Shown: positions 19,692 through 29,718, counted from the stretch's first letter. The stretch is DNA of 64,000 nt from an uncultured Alphaproteobacteria bacterium (GCA_949082785.1 CARVLU010000005.1:1-64000), one strand, 5' to 3'. Notes: a model not told the origin generated them from the letters alone. Numbers and translations: made by a program.

Positions 19692-20831
19692 CTATTTCCA
19701 TTTATCTTCGCGGATAACGGCCAGAATCATACCGAACAGCAAACAGAACGACACAAACGAACTGCCCCCGTATGAAATGAATGGCAACGTCATTCCCTTT
19801 GGCGCGAACAGATGCAGCGCCGACATCATATTAATGCACACCTGGGTCCCGAACAGTGCGGCCGTCCCACTGGCGGCATAGAACACAAACGGGTCGCGCG
19901 CCGACAGTGCGTTTGTAAACAACCGCTTTAACACATACAGCAACGCGCACAGCAACGCGCACGCGACGATGGCGCCGCTGTCTTCGGCGATGGCGGAAAA
20001 AACAAAGTCCGTATGCGCGTCGGGCAACGATTGTTTGACAAAGGCGTCGTCTCCACTGCCCAGCAATCCCCCATGCTGAATGGATTGAATGGATTGGCGA
20101 ATCTGGTAATCGTCGCCCGTCCCGGTAAAGAACGACATAATACGGTTATGCACGTGCGACATGGTAAAGAACGCGAACGTCCCGACCACCGCCACGCATC
20201 CGATTAACACCGGAATAATCACCAGCGGTAATCCCGCCATAAACAGCATCGATGACAGCACCAAGAAATACAGCATGGACGTCCCCAAATCGGGATGCGT
20301 CAGAATAATCAGGAACGCCGGCACAAACACCGCCAGATATGGCCACCAGCTGAGCCACCGCAAACGCCACGCTTCGCGGTTAAAGAAGATGTTGCCGCCA
20401 AACTTTTCCTTCATCGTGGCCAAGAACCACGCGGTAATCATGATAAATCCGGGCTTCATCATATCCGACGGCATGACGCTGACAAATCCCAAATCGACCC
20501 ATCGGTTACTGCCCTTGACCGCGGCGGGCGCGACCAGCGTCACCAGCAACAGCAACAGACACGCCGCCACATCCATGGCCGACAACCGCAACACCCATTT
20601 TTTATTCAGACTGCTGGCCACGAACAGCGTCACCAACCCAATCCCGTAAAACGGCAAGGCCTTTAATATAAAGAAATGCCACGGCATACCGATACGTTCG
20701 GCGGCCACACTGCCGGCGGACACCATGGCCCACATGCCGATAAAAATCAACCCCACCAGACACCACATCAGGCGCCGGTCGATTTCAAAATACCAGCTGG
20801 TCAGTTTGCTTTCTTCTGTTCGTTTTAACAT
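19692..20831 (-). CDS. ftsW: septal peptidoglycan polymerase FtsW (SEDS family)
   Basis: 379 residues with about ten membrane segments. SEDS glycosyltransferases polymerise lipid II with a partner PBP; FtsW acts at the division septum and RodA along the side wall. Family marks visible: VAPAAVKGSNRWVDLGFVSV, HPDLGTSMLYFLVL, DFVFSAIAEDSGAIVA and the C-terminal LPFISYGGSSFVSFCLLFGM. The position between mraY and murG supports FtsW over RodA. The N-terminus is cytoplasmic and short. Confidence 0.93.
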   Translation of the reverse strand: MLKRTEESKLTSWYFEIDRRLMWCLVGLIFIGMWAMVSAGSVAAERIGMPWHFFILKALPFYGIGLVTLFVASSLNKKWVLRLSAMDVAACLLLLLVTLVAPAAVKGSNRWVDLGFVSVMPSDMMKPGFIMITAWFLATMKEKFGGNIFFNREAWRLRWLSWWPYLAVFVPAFLIILTHPDLGTSMLYFLVLSSMLFMAGLPLVIIPVLIGCVAVVGTFAFFTMSHVHNRIMSFFTGTGDDYQIRQSIQSIQHGGLLGSGDDAFVKQSLPDAHTDFVFSAIAEDSGAIVACALLCALLYVLKRLFTNALSARDPFVFYAASGTAALFGTQVCINMMSALHLFAPKGMTLPFISYGGSSFVSFCLLFGMILAVIREDKWK

Positions 20832-20850
20832 ACCCCGGGCCCGTCGTTTA

Positions 20851-21939
20851 TTACGCGAATTTCAACAATACCAACGCCAATCCCGAAAACAGAACCGACA
20901 CAATGAAAAAGCGTTCAACAATCTTGGATTCGGTCCACCCCAGTTCTTCGAAATGGTGATGCAGGGGCGCGCGACGGAAAATCCGGCGACCGGTTCCCGT
21001 CATGCGGCGCGTGATTTTAAAGAACATTGTCTGCACGAACGACGACAACAGTATCAGCACCATCATCCCCGCCGCAATACCCATAATGATTTCGGATTTC
21101 AACAGCATGGCGACCGTACCCATAAATCCGCCCAGCGCCAATGAACCCACATCCCCCATAAAGATGGACGCCGGTCGTGAATTGTACCATAAAAACCCCA
21201 GCACCGCGCCAAATGCCGCCCCCAGCACCGCGTACAAACCGCTGGCCGTTGGCAAAAACATGACCGTATCCATAAATCCGATACGCGTCGCCCCATACAG
21301 CGCAACCACCAGAACAATCAACACCGGCAAATACAGTTTCGCCAGCATGCCGTCCAGACCGTCTGTAATATTGGTGGCGTTGGCCGACCCACAGATAACG
21401 AAATACGCAAATACAAAGTAAAACAGCCCCAGCGGCAAAATGATTCCAAACGGCAGTGCCAGCGACCATTCCGGAATATATGGGGGCATTGTGCGATTAA
21501 TCAGATACGCCAAGGCGACGACGCACACCCCTTCCAGTGTTAACCGCATCAGCGGGGACAGACCATTGGCGGCCTTTTTCGATTGGGACGTCACTTTTTT
21601 AAAATCATCGGCAAAACCGATTAACCCAAACAGCGCCAGCGCCAACAACGCAATCCATCCCGTCGGATTGTGCATCGGCATGAACAAAATGCTGGGGATA
21701 ATAATGGCAACCAACAGCAAAATCCCGCCCATGGTCGGGGTGCCGGCCTTTTTCAAATGTTGTGTTGGGACATTTTCACTGATGGGCTGTCCCTTTTTCT
21801 GCCAGGCGCGCATCGCGCGAATAAACGGCCGCCCAAATATCAGCATAATCAGAAACGACAACCCGAACGCCGCCGCAAACTGCATCCAACCACTGGCGAA
21901 AAAAGTGTAACCATGACGTAATAAATAATCAGTCAGCAT
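20851..21939 (-). CDS. mraY: phospho-MurNAc-pentapeptide translocase MraY
   Basis: 362 residues, about ten membrane segments. MraY transfers phospho-MurNAc-pentapeptide from UDP to undecaprenyl phosphate, giving lipid I. Visible signatures: TPTMGGILLL near residue 73, the Asp pair FADDFKKVTSQSKKAANGLS, NATNITDGLDGML, FMGDVGSLALGG, and the C-terminal RRAPLHHHFEELGWTESKIV with the conserved His triplet. A ribosome site AGGGGA precedes the ATG. murD, usually between mraY and ftsW, is absent; ftsW follows after 19 bases. Confidence 0.97.
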   Translation of the reverse strand: MLTDYLLRHGYTFFASGWMQFAAAFGLSFLIMLIFGRPFIRAMRAWQKKGQPISENVPTQHLKKAGTPTMGGILLLVAIIIPSILFMPMHNPTGWIALLALALFGLIGFADDFKKVTSQSKKAANGLSPLMRLTLEGVCVVALAYLINRTMPPYIPEWSLALPFGIILPLGLFYFVFAYFVICGSANATNITDGLDGMLAKLYLPVLIVLVVALYGATRIGFMDTVMFLPTASGLYAVLGAAFGAVLGFLWYNSRPASIFMGDVGSLALGGFMGTVAMLLKSEIIMGIAAGMMVLILLSSFVQTMFFKITRRMTGTGRRIFRRAPLHHHFEELGWTESKIVERFFIVSVLFSGLALVLLKFA

Positions 21940-21994
21940 AAAAATCCCCTTTCTATGCTGACCATTTTATCACAAAGAAATCGCAAAATAAATG

Positions 21995-22297
21995 TTATTT
22001 CGCGTCACAAACAAATGATTCTTCGTCATTTAAAAACATGGACCATTCGTCCCCCCGCCCCCACAAAGTAACGGTAATATCGTTCAATACACCCTGGTAC
22101 CGGGCGCCCGATGCGGAAACCACGCGTTTCAGTGTCATGGCGTCCCCGTTAATATTGGCGTTCATCGTATCGCCGTCGTCCGCAAACGTCATTTCCACGC
22201 GGTATCCCCCGCATTGACGCACCAAAACATCATCCGCCGCCCGGTCACACGCGCCCAAGGCCGCCAGCACAAACATCCCCAACAAAAATTTTTTCAT
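21995..22297 (-). CDS. small lipoprotein of unknown function
   Basis: 100 residues. The start at 22297 gives a type II signal peptide, MKKFLLGMFVLAALGAC, with a clear lipobox LGAC; Asp follows the Cys, which in E. coli would favour inner-membrane retention. The mature part is a short soluble domain with one disulfide candidate pair (VRQCGGYRVEMTFADDG and ESFVCDAK). It lies between the PBP1A gene and mraY. No family recognised. Confidence 0.78.
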   Translation of the reverse strand: MKKFLLGMFVLAALGACDRAADDVLVRQCGGYRVEMTFADDGDTMNANINGDAMTLKRVVSASGARYQGVLNDITVTLWGRGDEWSMFLNDEESFVCDAK

Positions 22298-22353
22298 AAT
22301 AAATGGCCCCCCTTTGGGGACCATTATATCATATTGCGGATACAAAATTCACA

Positions 22354-24393
22354 TTAAAATATTCCGCCCATAACGGCGCCCGGACCGGCACTGGCCTTGG
22401 TCGGGGCGGGATTGGGGGATTGGCCGGCTTTGAACGCTTCCAATATAATAGTGCCGTTGGGGTCATCTTTGGCGGCGGCGCCACTGCGGCGGTTCACGCG
22501 CATAAACGTCAGACCGTCCGGCACCGCAAAGGGCTGATTGGTGGTCCCCGCCAACGCGGCGGTCATAAATTCGGCAAAAATCCGCGCAGCCATGTGGCTG
22601 CCGGCGCCCCGCCCCAGCGGCCGCGGCGTGTCATACCCCAGATAAACGCCCGCAATCAAATCCTTGGAAAAACCGACGAACCAAACATCTTTGACATCGT
22701 TGGTGGTGCCCGTTTTACCGGCAATGGTGTGACCGGCCACGCGCGCCTGTTTCCCGGTGCCGCGTTCGACGGCGCCCTGTAAAATCGAAACCATCTGATA
22801 CAAGCTTTGCGCGTCGGACAACGGTTCGGATGTCGCCCCGGCTGCCGGCGGCAACAAATCGTCACGCCATTCAATTAATTCGGTCGCCGGACCATCGATA
22901 ACGCGGCCATATCTGTCTTCGACATAATCGACCAGTTTGGGTTCGATGGCGCGCCCCCCATTGATGAACGCCGCGTACCCCAGCACCAGCTTTTCCAATG
23001 TGGTTTCGCCCGACCCCAACGCCATGGATAAATTCACATTGTTCAAATCCGCGGGGTAAACGCCGAAACGTTGGGCAACCTCTATCGCGTCGCGGGCACC
23101 GATTTGTTCGACCAGACGGACACTGGGGACATTGCGCGACGTTTCCAACGACAGCCGCAACGGCACATCGCCCAAAAATTTCTTGTCATAATTTTCCGGT
23201 TTCCACATTGTGTTGTTTTCGCGCCAACCGACGATGGGCGTATCCTGCAAGATGGCCTGGGGGCTGATGCCGCGTTCCAACGCCGCCAGATACACAAACG
23301 GTTTGATGGTTGACCCGATTTGACGCATGGCCTGGGTTGCGCGGTTAAACGAACTTTCCGCGAACGACCGGCCGCCCGCCATGGCCAAAATGCGCCCGGT
23401 GTGCGGGTTCATGGCGATGATGGCGCCCTGTAACTTTTCACTGCGCCCCGTGTTATACGCGTCCAGCGCGCGGTTCAGCGCCGCCGACGCCGCCCGCTGA
23501 TATTCGGGGACGATGGTTGTTTTGATATACAGCCCCCCGTTATACAATGTTTCGCGTCCAATCCGCCCCAGCAATTGACGGCGCACATCTTCGGCAAAGT
23601 ATTGGAAATCCGCTTCCATCTGGGCGGTAAAACCGCTGTTGATATTTAATTCTTCGGCGGCGGCGGCGTCCGCTTCGGCGCGGGTGATGTATCCTTCGTC
23701 CACCATGCGGCGCAATACATAATTTCGGCGTTCAACCGCGCGGTCGCGGTTATTCGGTGCCTTTGGCAGGGATGCCAGAAACGCGCATTCGGCCAGTGTC
23801 AATTCTGACACCGGTTTGTTAAAATACATCAGCGCGGCCGACCCCACACCATACGCACGCGCCCCCAAAAAGATTTGGTTCAGATACAGCGTCATCAAAT
23901 GCTGCTTGGAAAACGCGCGTTCCAGTTTCAGCGCCAAAATCGCTTCCTTTATCTTGCGCGATAATGTGCGTTCGGACGTTAAAAAGAAATTTTTCGCCAC
24001 CTGTTGCGTGATGGTGGACGCACCGGAAAAACCGACATTAAACCCGACCAGACGGGCCGCATTTCCCATCGCGGCGCGGGTAATCCCCTGGACATCGATA
24101 CCGGGGTGGGTCCAGAAATTCTGATCTTCGGCGGCGACAAAGGCATTGACCAATTGCGGCGGCATATCGACAAAATCGATAAAAACACGGCGTTCTTCGG
24201 CGTATTCAATCAACAGCGACCCGTCCGACGCATACAAACGCGTGGCCACCGGCGGTGCGTACGTCGCCAGTTTTTTGTAATCCGGCAAATCATTGCCATA
24301 GATTAAAACCAACGCCGCCAGCGCAGCAATCCCGGCGGTAAAGCACCAGAAAACAATGTTCAATAAAATGCGTAAAAACTTTTTAAATTTCAT
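22354..24393 (-). CDS. mrcA: penicillin-binding protein 1A (bifunctional glycosyltransferase/transpeptidase)
   Basis: 679 residues; class A PBP anchored by an N-terminal membrane segment (about 8-30) with a periplasmic body that polymerises and cross-links peptidoglycan. The glycosyltransferase domain (about 55-230) has EDQNFWTHPGIDVQGITRA, with the catalytic Glu, and GASTITQQVAKNFFLT. The transpeptidase domain has the SxxK motif in QIGSTIKPFVYLAALERG, SRN in ETSRNVPSV, and the KTG motif in IAGKTGTTNDVKDVW. A -10-like TACTAT ends 5 bases before the ATG, so this mRNA is probably also leaderless. E. coli PBP1A is longer (850). Confidence 0.95.
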   Translation of the reverse strand: MKFKKFLRILLNIVFWCFTAGIAALAALVLIYGNDLPDYKKLATYAPPVATRLYASDGSLLIEYAEERRVFIDFVDMPPQLVNAFVAAEDQNFWTHPGIDVQGITRAAMGNAARLVGFNVGFSGASTITQQVAKNFFLTSERTLSRKIKEAILALKLERAFSKQHLMTLYLNQIFLGARAYGVGSAALMYFNKPVSELTLAECAFLASLPKAPNNRDRAVERRNYVLRRMVDEGYITRAEADAAAAEELNINSGFTAQMEADFQYFAEDVRRQLLGRIGRETLYNGGLYIKTTIVPEYQRAASAALNRALDAYNTGRSEKLQGAIIAMNPHTGRILAMAGGRSFAESSFNRATQAMRQIGSTIKPFVYLAALERGISPQAILQDTPIVGWRENNTMWKPENYDKKFLGDVPLRLSLETSRNVPSVRLVEQIGARDAIEVAQRFGVYPADLNNVNLSMALGSGETTLEKLVLGYAAFINGGRAIEPKLVDYVEDRYGRVIDGPATELIEWRDDLLPPAAGATSEPLSDAQSLYQMVSILQGAVERGTGKQARVAGHTIAGKTGTTNDVKDVWFVGFSKDLIAGVYLGYDTPRPLGRGAGSHMAARIFAEFMTAALAGTTNQPFAVPDGLTFMRVNRRSGAAAKDDPNGTIILEAFKAGQSPNPAPTKASAGPGAVMGGIF

Positions 24394-24441
24394 GTTCCAT
24401 AGTATGGGATAAATATTTCATGAACGCAAGCGGGCGCTGAC

Positions 24442-25728
24442 TTATTTTTTGCGGATGATTTTCCACCATTTCTGGGCGGTGGCGGACGACTTGGCCCACA
24501 GACCCGCGATATCTTTGCCGACCTGTCCGCCGAAACTGTCGTTGATGCTGCCGCCTATATCTTTGGCGAATTGTCCCGCCTTGGTCGCCAGATAGGCAAC
24601 CAACACCCCAACCAACAGTGTCACAAAAAATCCGTCGTTTTCCAGACCCGGCACCGCCGCCGCCAAATTGGAATCAATCACCCCCGACAGCAATGCCGCG
24701 CACAGCGCCACCACCGCCGCCAACGACACAAAGAAAATGGCCGCGTTGATAAATCGCTGAATCTGTTTATCCAGACTTTCCGCATTAAACAGGGATAAAA
24801 AACCGTTAAAGATGTCGCCAGCAATCCCCTTATACGTGGTTTTGCCAATCGTTTCCGCAATCGCGGTAAAGGGCAACAACAACACCGCCAGGAACAAATC
24901 CGCAATCACCCCCAGCGCCATCAGCGCGAATTTCCAAATGTTATAGATAAACAACACGACAAACGTAATGCCGACCGCAAACGTGAATGCGCTGTGCCCA
25001 ATCCCGGCCAGCATCCATTTCCACCCGGCCGCCACCGCGGTATAGAAAAATCCCGACAGCCGCGTCGGCACACACAGCAAATCGGCCGCACTGCCCGCAT
25101 CCATCAGCATGTTTGTCGGCGCGTTGGTCGCGACATAATTATGTATCGCGGCGCATGTATCGGGCAACGCGGCGCCCGCCGCCCCCGACACCGCATTTAA
25201 AATCAAATCCGACAGATGTGTCCCGACACTGACAACCGGTCCCATAATCCACATAAACAACTGGGCGGGGCCCTGTTCCAGAATTAAAATCCAGATGGAA
25301 ATCAACACACCCTTTTTCAATATATCCGACCACAGCTTTTGAACATTTTGGCCGTCGCGCATCATCTGGTACGCTTCGAACATGACCCAGAACGCGTACG
25401 CCACAATCAAAAATATCACCACAAACCGCACCAGTGAATTTTCCAAAACATCCCCAATCAGCGACATCGCCCCCATAAAGGCCAGGCCGACCTTGGCTTC
25501 GACCGGAACATAGTTTTTGACCAAAACGTTTTGCTGGAAACTATCCTGGAACTGGGTCATGTCGCGCGTAATGTCGGTCGTGAACAATTCCAAATTATGC
25601 GCCGTGGTCCATGCGCCAAAATCCCCCACATCCCCGGCGGGCAAATTGGCGGCTGCGCCATGCGCCGCGCCACCCATCATGATGCACAGGCACAGCACCG
25701 ATAAAAATTTCCGTATCCATGCGCGCAT
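24442..25728 (-). CDS. VirB6/TrbL-like polytopic membrane protein, paralogue 4
   Basis: 428 residues. A signal-like N-terminus (LSVLCLCIMMGGAAHGAA) is followed by a periplasmic stretch and at least six hydrophobic segments, for example FVVIFLIVAYAFWVMFEAYQ, GVLISIWILILE and FVVLFIYNIWKFALMALGVI. The layout (a Trp-containing cytoplasmic loop before a KKG...SIW helix, then a large periplasmic loop with two cysteines, then a helical bundle and a basic tail KWWKIIRKK) matches VirB6/TrbL inner-membrane channel proteins of type IV secretion systems. Identification is from architecture, not a diagnostic motif. It starts within the stop codon of the preceding paralogue (TAATG) and is the last gene of the four-gene operon. 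Confidence 0.7.
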   Translation of the reverse strand: MRAWIRKFLSVLCLCIMMGGAAHGAAANLPAGDVGDFGAWTTAHNLELFTTDITRDMTQFQDSFQQNVLVKNYVPVEAKVGLAFMGAMSLIGDVLENSLVRFVVIFLIVAYAFWVMFEAYQMMRDGQNVQKLWSDILKKGVLISIWILILEQGPAQLFMWIMGPVVSVGTHLSDLILNAVSGAAGAALPDTCAAIHNYVATNAPTNMLMDAGSAADLLCVPTRLSGFFYTAVAAGWKWMLAGIGHSAFTFAVGITFVVLFIYNIWKFALMALGVIADLFLAVLLLPFTAIAETIGKTTYKGIAGDIFNGFLSLFNAESLDKQIQRFINAAIFFVSLAAVVALCAALLSGVIDSNLAAAVPGLENDGFFVTLLVGVLVAYLATKAGQFAKDIGGSINDSFGGQVGKDIAGLWAKSSATAQKWWKIIRKK

Positions 25729-27161
25729 TATTTTTTACCCCCCGCGGCGTTGGCGATTTTTTCAAACAACATTTTCGGCGCATCCCACATACGCTGCCCC
25801 AGTTGCTTCATCCAACCGCCGAAATCAAATTTTTCCGCCCCGTCTTTGCCCAGCAATCCGTCGATTTTGGGATTAATGACATAGTAATACAGGAAAAACA
25901 GCCCGAACATCACCATCAAAAATTCCCATCCGTTGCCCATGAAATCAAATGCGCCCGGATACCGGCGTTCGACGGCTGCTCGGCTCGCGGTGAAACAATT
26001 CCGGAATTTATCCGCATCCATCTGGCCGTCGGTCAATCCCACCTGTTCGCACGTTTTGAAAACGTTAATCACCGACAGCGTCTGCGCATCCGGGTTTTCG
26101 GCGCGCGCCCCCATCAGCGGCGGCATAACCGCACTGTACCCGTCAACCGGCCCGGGGAACGTTGCATCCGCCGCATAAGATATCGTGGCGTATAAAATCA
26201 AAACCTTTAACGTGATGGCGACAATACGCACCGCCGATTTGACCAGCATGTTTATCGCGCCGCGCACAACACCGTCGGCGACGGCCCACACGCCTTCGAA
26301 TGCGGCGGCCGCCAGAAACAGCGGCAAGAATATAATGATAAACACCAGTTTGAATACAACCGACAACACCTGGAAAAACAAATCAAACCCGATAATCAGG
26401 AACAATATCACCAACGCCAATCCCGCCATCCATGTGAACGCGCCGCCCCCCATCCCCAGCCATGCGTAATTCATCATGGAAAATCCGCCGGACGCGCCCG
26501 CCAGCATCACCGAATTCAAATTCCCCATCACGCACATAAAAGGTTTCAGCACCGGGTTCAACACATCGTCGGTTGTAATCGGCGCGCCGCAATGGGCACT
26601 GTCGTTGACGCCGGACGCGGCCATCGCCAATTCTGCCCCCACCAGCATCACCGGCGTCACCGTGATATTGGTCACCGTGCGCAATGCGGTCGTCCCGCCC
26701 ATCCCCAGCGCCCCCAGCATCACGCCCACAATCATAATACGGGCGCCGGTGCGCCAAACCCGGTCAAACCAGGGTTGAAATTCCAGCTTTTTTTCCTTGT
26801 CATCCAACGTGGTTGTTTTGGACGCCGCGTCATACAGATATTTGGCCGTATGGATAAACAGAAAAATCCCAAACCCAATCGCCATCACAATCCACAGATG
26901 GTCCACCATCACCGTCCAGAACTTTTCCGCGGACAAACCGATGGCGGCAAACAATTGCTGAATATATCCGCACAGAAAGCATCCGTTGGCGTCACCAATA
27001 TCGCCGCCGCCCGCCCCGATGGCGTTTAAAAATCCGGACACGCTGGTGTACGTCAAACTGGCCCCACTGATGGATGACGACAGATACCATATCCCCACCC
27101 CCAGCGCAATGGCGCCCATAATCACACGCACGGCAATCATAATCAGTTTTGCTTTCAGCAT
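25728..27161 (-). CDS. VirB6/TrbL-like polytopic membrane protein, paralogue 3
   Basis: 477 residues, the longest of the five. N-terminal membrane segment (MIAVRVIMGAIALGVGIWYL), a membrane helix near residue 90 (HLWIVMAIGFGIFLFIHTAK), the loop EFQPWFDRVWRTGARIMIVG shared in pattern with its neighbours, a periplasmic loop with cysteines around residue 190, several central helices, a second periplasmic domain (TCEQVGLTDGQMDADKFRNC) and a C-terminal helix followed by a basic tail. It directly follows the stop codon of the paralogue upstream (1-base spacing) and overlaps the next by one base. Function inferred: inner-membrane part of a type IV secretion-like system. Confidence 0.68.
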   Translation of the reverse strand: MLKAKLIMIAVRVIMGAIALGVGIWYLSSSISGASLTYTSVSGFLNAIGAGGGDIGDANGCFLCGYIQQLFAAIGLSAEKFWTVMVDHLWIVMAIGFGIFLFIHTAKYLYDAASKTTTLDDKEKKLEFQPWFDRVWRTGARIMIVGVMLGALGMGGTTALRTVTNITVTPVMLVGAELAMAASGVNDSAHCGAPITTDDVLNPVLKPFMCVMGNLNSVMLAGASGGFSMMNYAWLGMGGGAFTWMAGLALVILFLIIGFDLFFQVLSVVFKLVFIIIFLPLFLAAAAFEGVWAVADGVVRGAINMLVKSAVRIVAITLKVLILYATISYAADATFPGPVDGYSAVMPPLMGARAENPDAQTLSVINVFKTCEQVGLTDGQMDADKFRNCFTASRAAVERRYPGAFDFMGNGWEFLMVMFGLFFLYYYVINPKIDGLLGKDGAEKFDFGGWMKQLGQRMWDAPKMLFEKIANAAGGKK

Positions 27162-28364
27162 TTATTTCTTGTCCGTTTTGCCCGCGGCCGCCCCGTCGCC
27201 ACCGTTGATAATGGTCTGGCCCACCTTTTTGGCGGTATCGACCACAACCTTGGTCAATTTTTCGGCATCGGTCGCCAATTGTTCGCTTAACTGGTTTTCG
27301 GTGCCGACATCGAACGTATCCAGCACCATCTTGGTCACCTGGCCGCCAAGTCCCGTGATAAAATTCACAACATAGACCAACACCACACACCCCATCAGCG
27401 TCAGTGCCGCCAGATTTTCATCCGACAAATCGGCCGCAAACACATCCCCATTTGTAATCAGGTGCATTAATTGGGCGCCGTCCCCACCACTGGCGGTAAA
27501 AAATTTGGCAATAATGACCATCACAACCGTGTACGTCAGCACCCCAGACGCCAGCGCAACAATTGATTTAATCACCCGTTTAAACTGGCCGACACCAACC
27601 GTTTTCCCCAGATTTTTCATCCACGACGGCGCGTCCCCCCCACGGAACACAAACATCACCAGTGACAACGGAAAGAAAAACGCAAAGAACGTCATCGCCA
27701 CAATAATATCCGCGAAATAGAAACAGAACCGCACGAACAACCGGAAAAAGCCATAAACCAGATACAGCCCCATAAAAAATATGATGATGTGTTTCAGCAA
27801 TGCCCCCACCCCCAGCATGGCGCGCCATGTGAACGCACTGTCCATGACGGCGATGCCCAGTTTGATATAGGCCTGGAACTGGGTAATGGTTGTTTTCATC
27901 AGCATGATGATGGCATCGCGCAACTGGGGGCGATAAAATCCGGTATCCGACATCGGCATCGGCTGGTATGTGACGCGTTCTTCGATTGTGGCGGCGTCCA
28001 TTTGCACAACGCTTTGCGTATATGTCAGGGCGATTTGCGCCACCGGTTCGAACGTCAGTGTTGTCACAAACCGCGGCAACATCACGCCCATCCCCAGAAA
28101 CGTTAACGCAAACAGTGAACTGATTATCGCGGGTTGCACAGATTTCTTGTACCAGGGGTCGGGGACATTATCCTTGATATTCTTCCACACGGCGTTCAAG
28201 ACATAGAATGCAAACAGCACACAGAACAAAATCATGCAAAAGAACGCGAATTGTCCATATACCGCGCCGGCCGCCATCGACACCACCTGGAACAGGCGGT
28301 CAAACACCGGGCAGCCCCAACACTGCACCGCATTGTTTATCAAAGGATTCACAATCCCATTCAT
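27162..28364 (-). CDS. VirB6/TrbL-like polytopic membrane protein, paralogue 2
   Basis: 400 residues. Segments include FAFFCMILFCVLFAFYVLNA, the amphipathic loop DNVPDPWYKKSVQPAIISSL, and central helices IIIFFMGLYLVYGFFRLFV, IVAMTFFAFFFPLSLVMFVF and VLTYTVVMVIIAKFF. The C-terminal cytoplasmic tail is hydrophilic (ATDAEKLTKVVVDTAKKV). The DPW motif and following helix recur in the plus-strand paralogue at 29719 (VDDPWTISSNFGKHLIKL). Its start overlaps the upstream stop by 4 bases (ATGA), indicating coupled translation. Confidence 0.68.
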   Translation of the reverse strand: MNGIVNPLINNAVQCWGCPVFDRLFQVVSMAAGAVYGQFAFFCMILFCVLFAFYVLNAVWKNIKDNVPDPWYKKSVQPAIISSLFALTFLGMGVMLPRFVTTLTFEPVAQIALTYTQSVVQMDAATIEERVTYQPMPMSDTGFYRPQLRDAIIMLMKTTITQFQAYIKLGIAVMDSAFTWRAMLGVGALLKHIIIFFMGLYLVYGFFRLFVRFCFYFADIIVAMTFFAFFFPLSLVMFVFRGGDAPSWMKNLGKTVGVGQFKRVIKSIVALASGVLTYTVVMVIIAKFFTASGGDGAQLMHLITNGDVFAADLSDENLAALTLMGCVVLVYVVNFITGLGGQVTKMVLDTFDVGTENQLSEQLATDAEKLTKVVVDTAKKVGQTIINGGDGAAAGKTDKK

Positions 28365-29653
28365 TTCTTTTTAATCCACCCGGCGGCCCGGCCGATTTTT
28401 TTGCCCCAGTCGTTTGCGCCGCGCCACACGGACTTGGAATCACGGGTCACCTGGTTATACAGGCCATCCATCCCGGACGCGTATTTCTTTAACTGGGCGC
28501 GTGTGCGTTCAAAAATTTGAATCATCAGATAAAAAGTCAGTATCGCCGACAGCCACAAAATCGAATGCTGGCCAAATCCCATGGACGAATTGGCAATCTG
28601 GGGCACATTGGACATGGCGGCGCCACCGGCCGCGACATTGAACACCGACGTATTCCATTGGAACAGTGCGCGAATAATCGCGATATTGATGCACAGAATA
28701 AACGCGCACGCAATCATGGTGATGACCAATTGTTGCAATGCCTTTATAATACCGGAAAACACGGGCCAGATGTCGAACCATTTGCTGGCATCTTTGGGTT
28801 TTACCACCCAGACCAAGACCTGGAACGGGTACAAAATCAACGCCATACCGAAATTAAAGATGCCCTGGATAATCAGCAACGCCATAAATAAATTGCACCC
28901 GACAAAGGTCGATATCAGCAAGATGCCCGTGATTAAATTCAGAAAATCTTCGCCCCCATGCGGTATCAGCGATAATAACCCGCGCAGCCCCCGGTTCACG
29001 AAATCAAATCCGCGCTTAATCACCTGATTATTTGCATGGGACAAATCCGACACCGGCTGGACCAGGAATGCGCAGCTTTCCGCGCTGATCCACCCCTGGA
29101 CAACAACGTCGGGCGGGCATTCGATGCGCGGCGCCGCACTGCCCGGGACCGACACGGCATCACTGATTTGTTCGGTATATATCGCCCCCAGTTGCAGGAA
29201 CGGGTTCACCACCCATTCGGTGACATAGACCGGCTTAATCTGCAACAAAACCGTTGCGGCGATAATGGCACGCAATGCGGGTTTGAACATATTTTCGGCA
29301 ATGGTGGTGCCACTGGCCTTGCCATCCCACATTTCGCCGCCGCCCGAAAACCCGAAAAATGCCAACCAATCCTTTGGGAAAAACATCTTGACCAGATACA
29401 GCCCCATGGTCAATCCCAAAAATCCCCAGATTAAAACATAGATAATCCCGCCGCCGCGCCCGACAAAGAAATCATACGCCCCCGTCGCCACCGCCATCAG
29501 CGCATCCAGCACCAGCGGCACAAACGGCGCCAGGTTCAGCGCGTCCACAATCCCACCCATCGCATGGGCCGGACCACACCACAGCGCCACCCCCGCCGCG
29601 ACACAGGTCGCGCGGCCAATATAACGACAAAGCCGCGATACAAACAGACTCAT
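28361..29653 (-). CDS. VirB6/TrbL-like polytopic membrane protein, paralogue 1
   Basis: First gene of the four-gene minus-strand operon; 430 residues from the ATG at 29653. An in-frame GTG at 29668 would add five residues and is an alternative, because TATAAT at 29682-29687 would put the transcript start about 7 bases before it and the GGGGGA next to the ATG is too close to act as a ribosome site. The signal-like segment ends CGPAHA. Hydrophobic segments include IIYVLIWGFLGLTMGLYLVK, LLISTFVGCNLFMALLIIQG and LVITMIACAFILCINIAII. The loop before ALRAIIAATVLLQIKPVYVT corresponds to the paralogues' DPW loop. Confidence 0.68.
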   Translation of the reverse strand: MSLFVSRLCRYIGRATCVAAGVALWCGPAHAMGGIVDALNLAPFVPLVLDALMAVATGAYDFFVGRGGGIIYVLIWGFLGLTMGLYLVKMFFPKDWLAFFGFSGGGEMWDGKASGTTIAENMFKPALRAIIAATVLLQIKPVYVTEWVVNPFLQLGAIYTEQISDAVSVPGSAAPRIECPPDVVVQGWISAESCAFLVQPVSDLSHANNQVIKRGFDFVNRGLRGLLSLIPHGGEDFLNLITGILLISTFVGCNLFMALLIIQGIFNFGMALILYPFQVLVWVVKPKDASKWFDIWPVFSGIIKALQQLVITMIACAFILCINIAIIRALFQWNTSVFNVAAGGAAMSNVPQIANSSMGFGQHSILWLSAILTFYLMIQIFERTRAQLKKYASGMDGLYNQVTRDSKSVWRGANDWGKKIGRAAGWIKKK

Positions 29654-29681
29654 TCCCCCAAATTTCACTTAATTGATTTCA

Positions 29682-29710
29682 ATTATATCACATTTGGGAC
29701 AAAATATGAT
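29682..29710. promoter_or_regulatory. divergent -10 boxes between VirB6-like genes
   Basis: Plus strand: TATGAT at 29705-29710, nine bases before the ATG at 29719, predicting a leaderless or nearly leaderless transcript. Minus strand: TATAAT at 29682-29687 facing the other way. No good -35 hexamer is visible for either, so these are weak calls. Confidence 0.4.
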
Positions 29711-29718
29711 ATAGTTAA

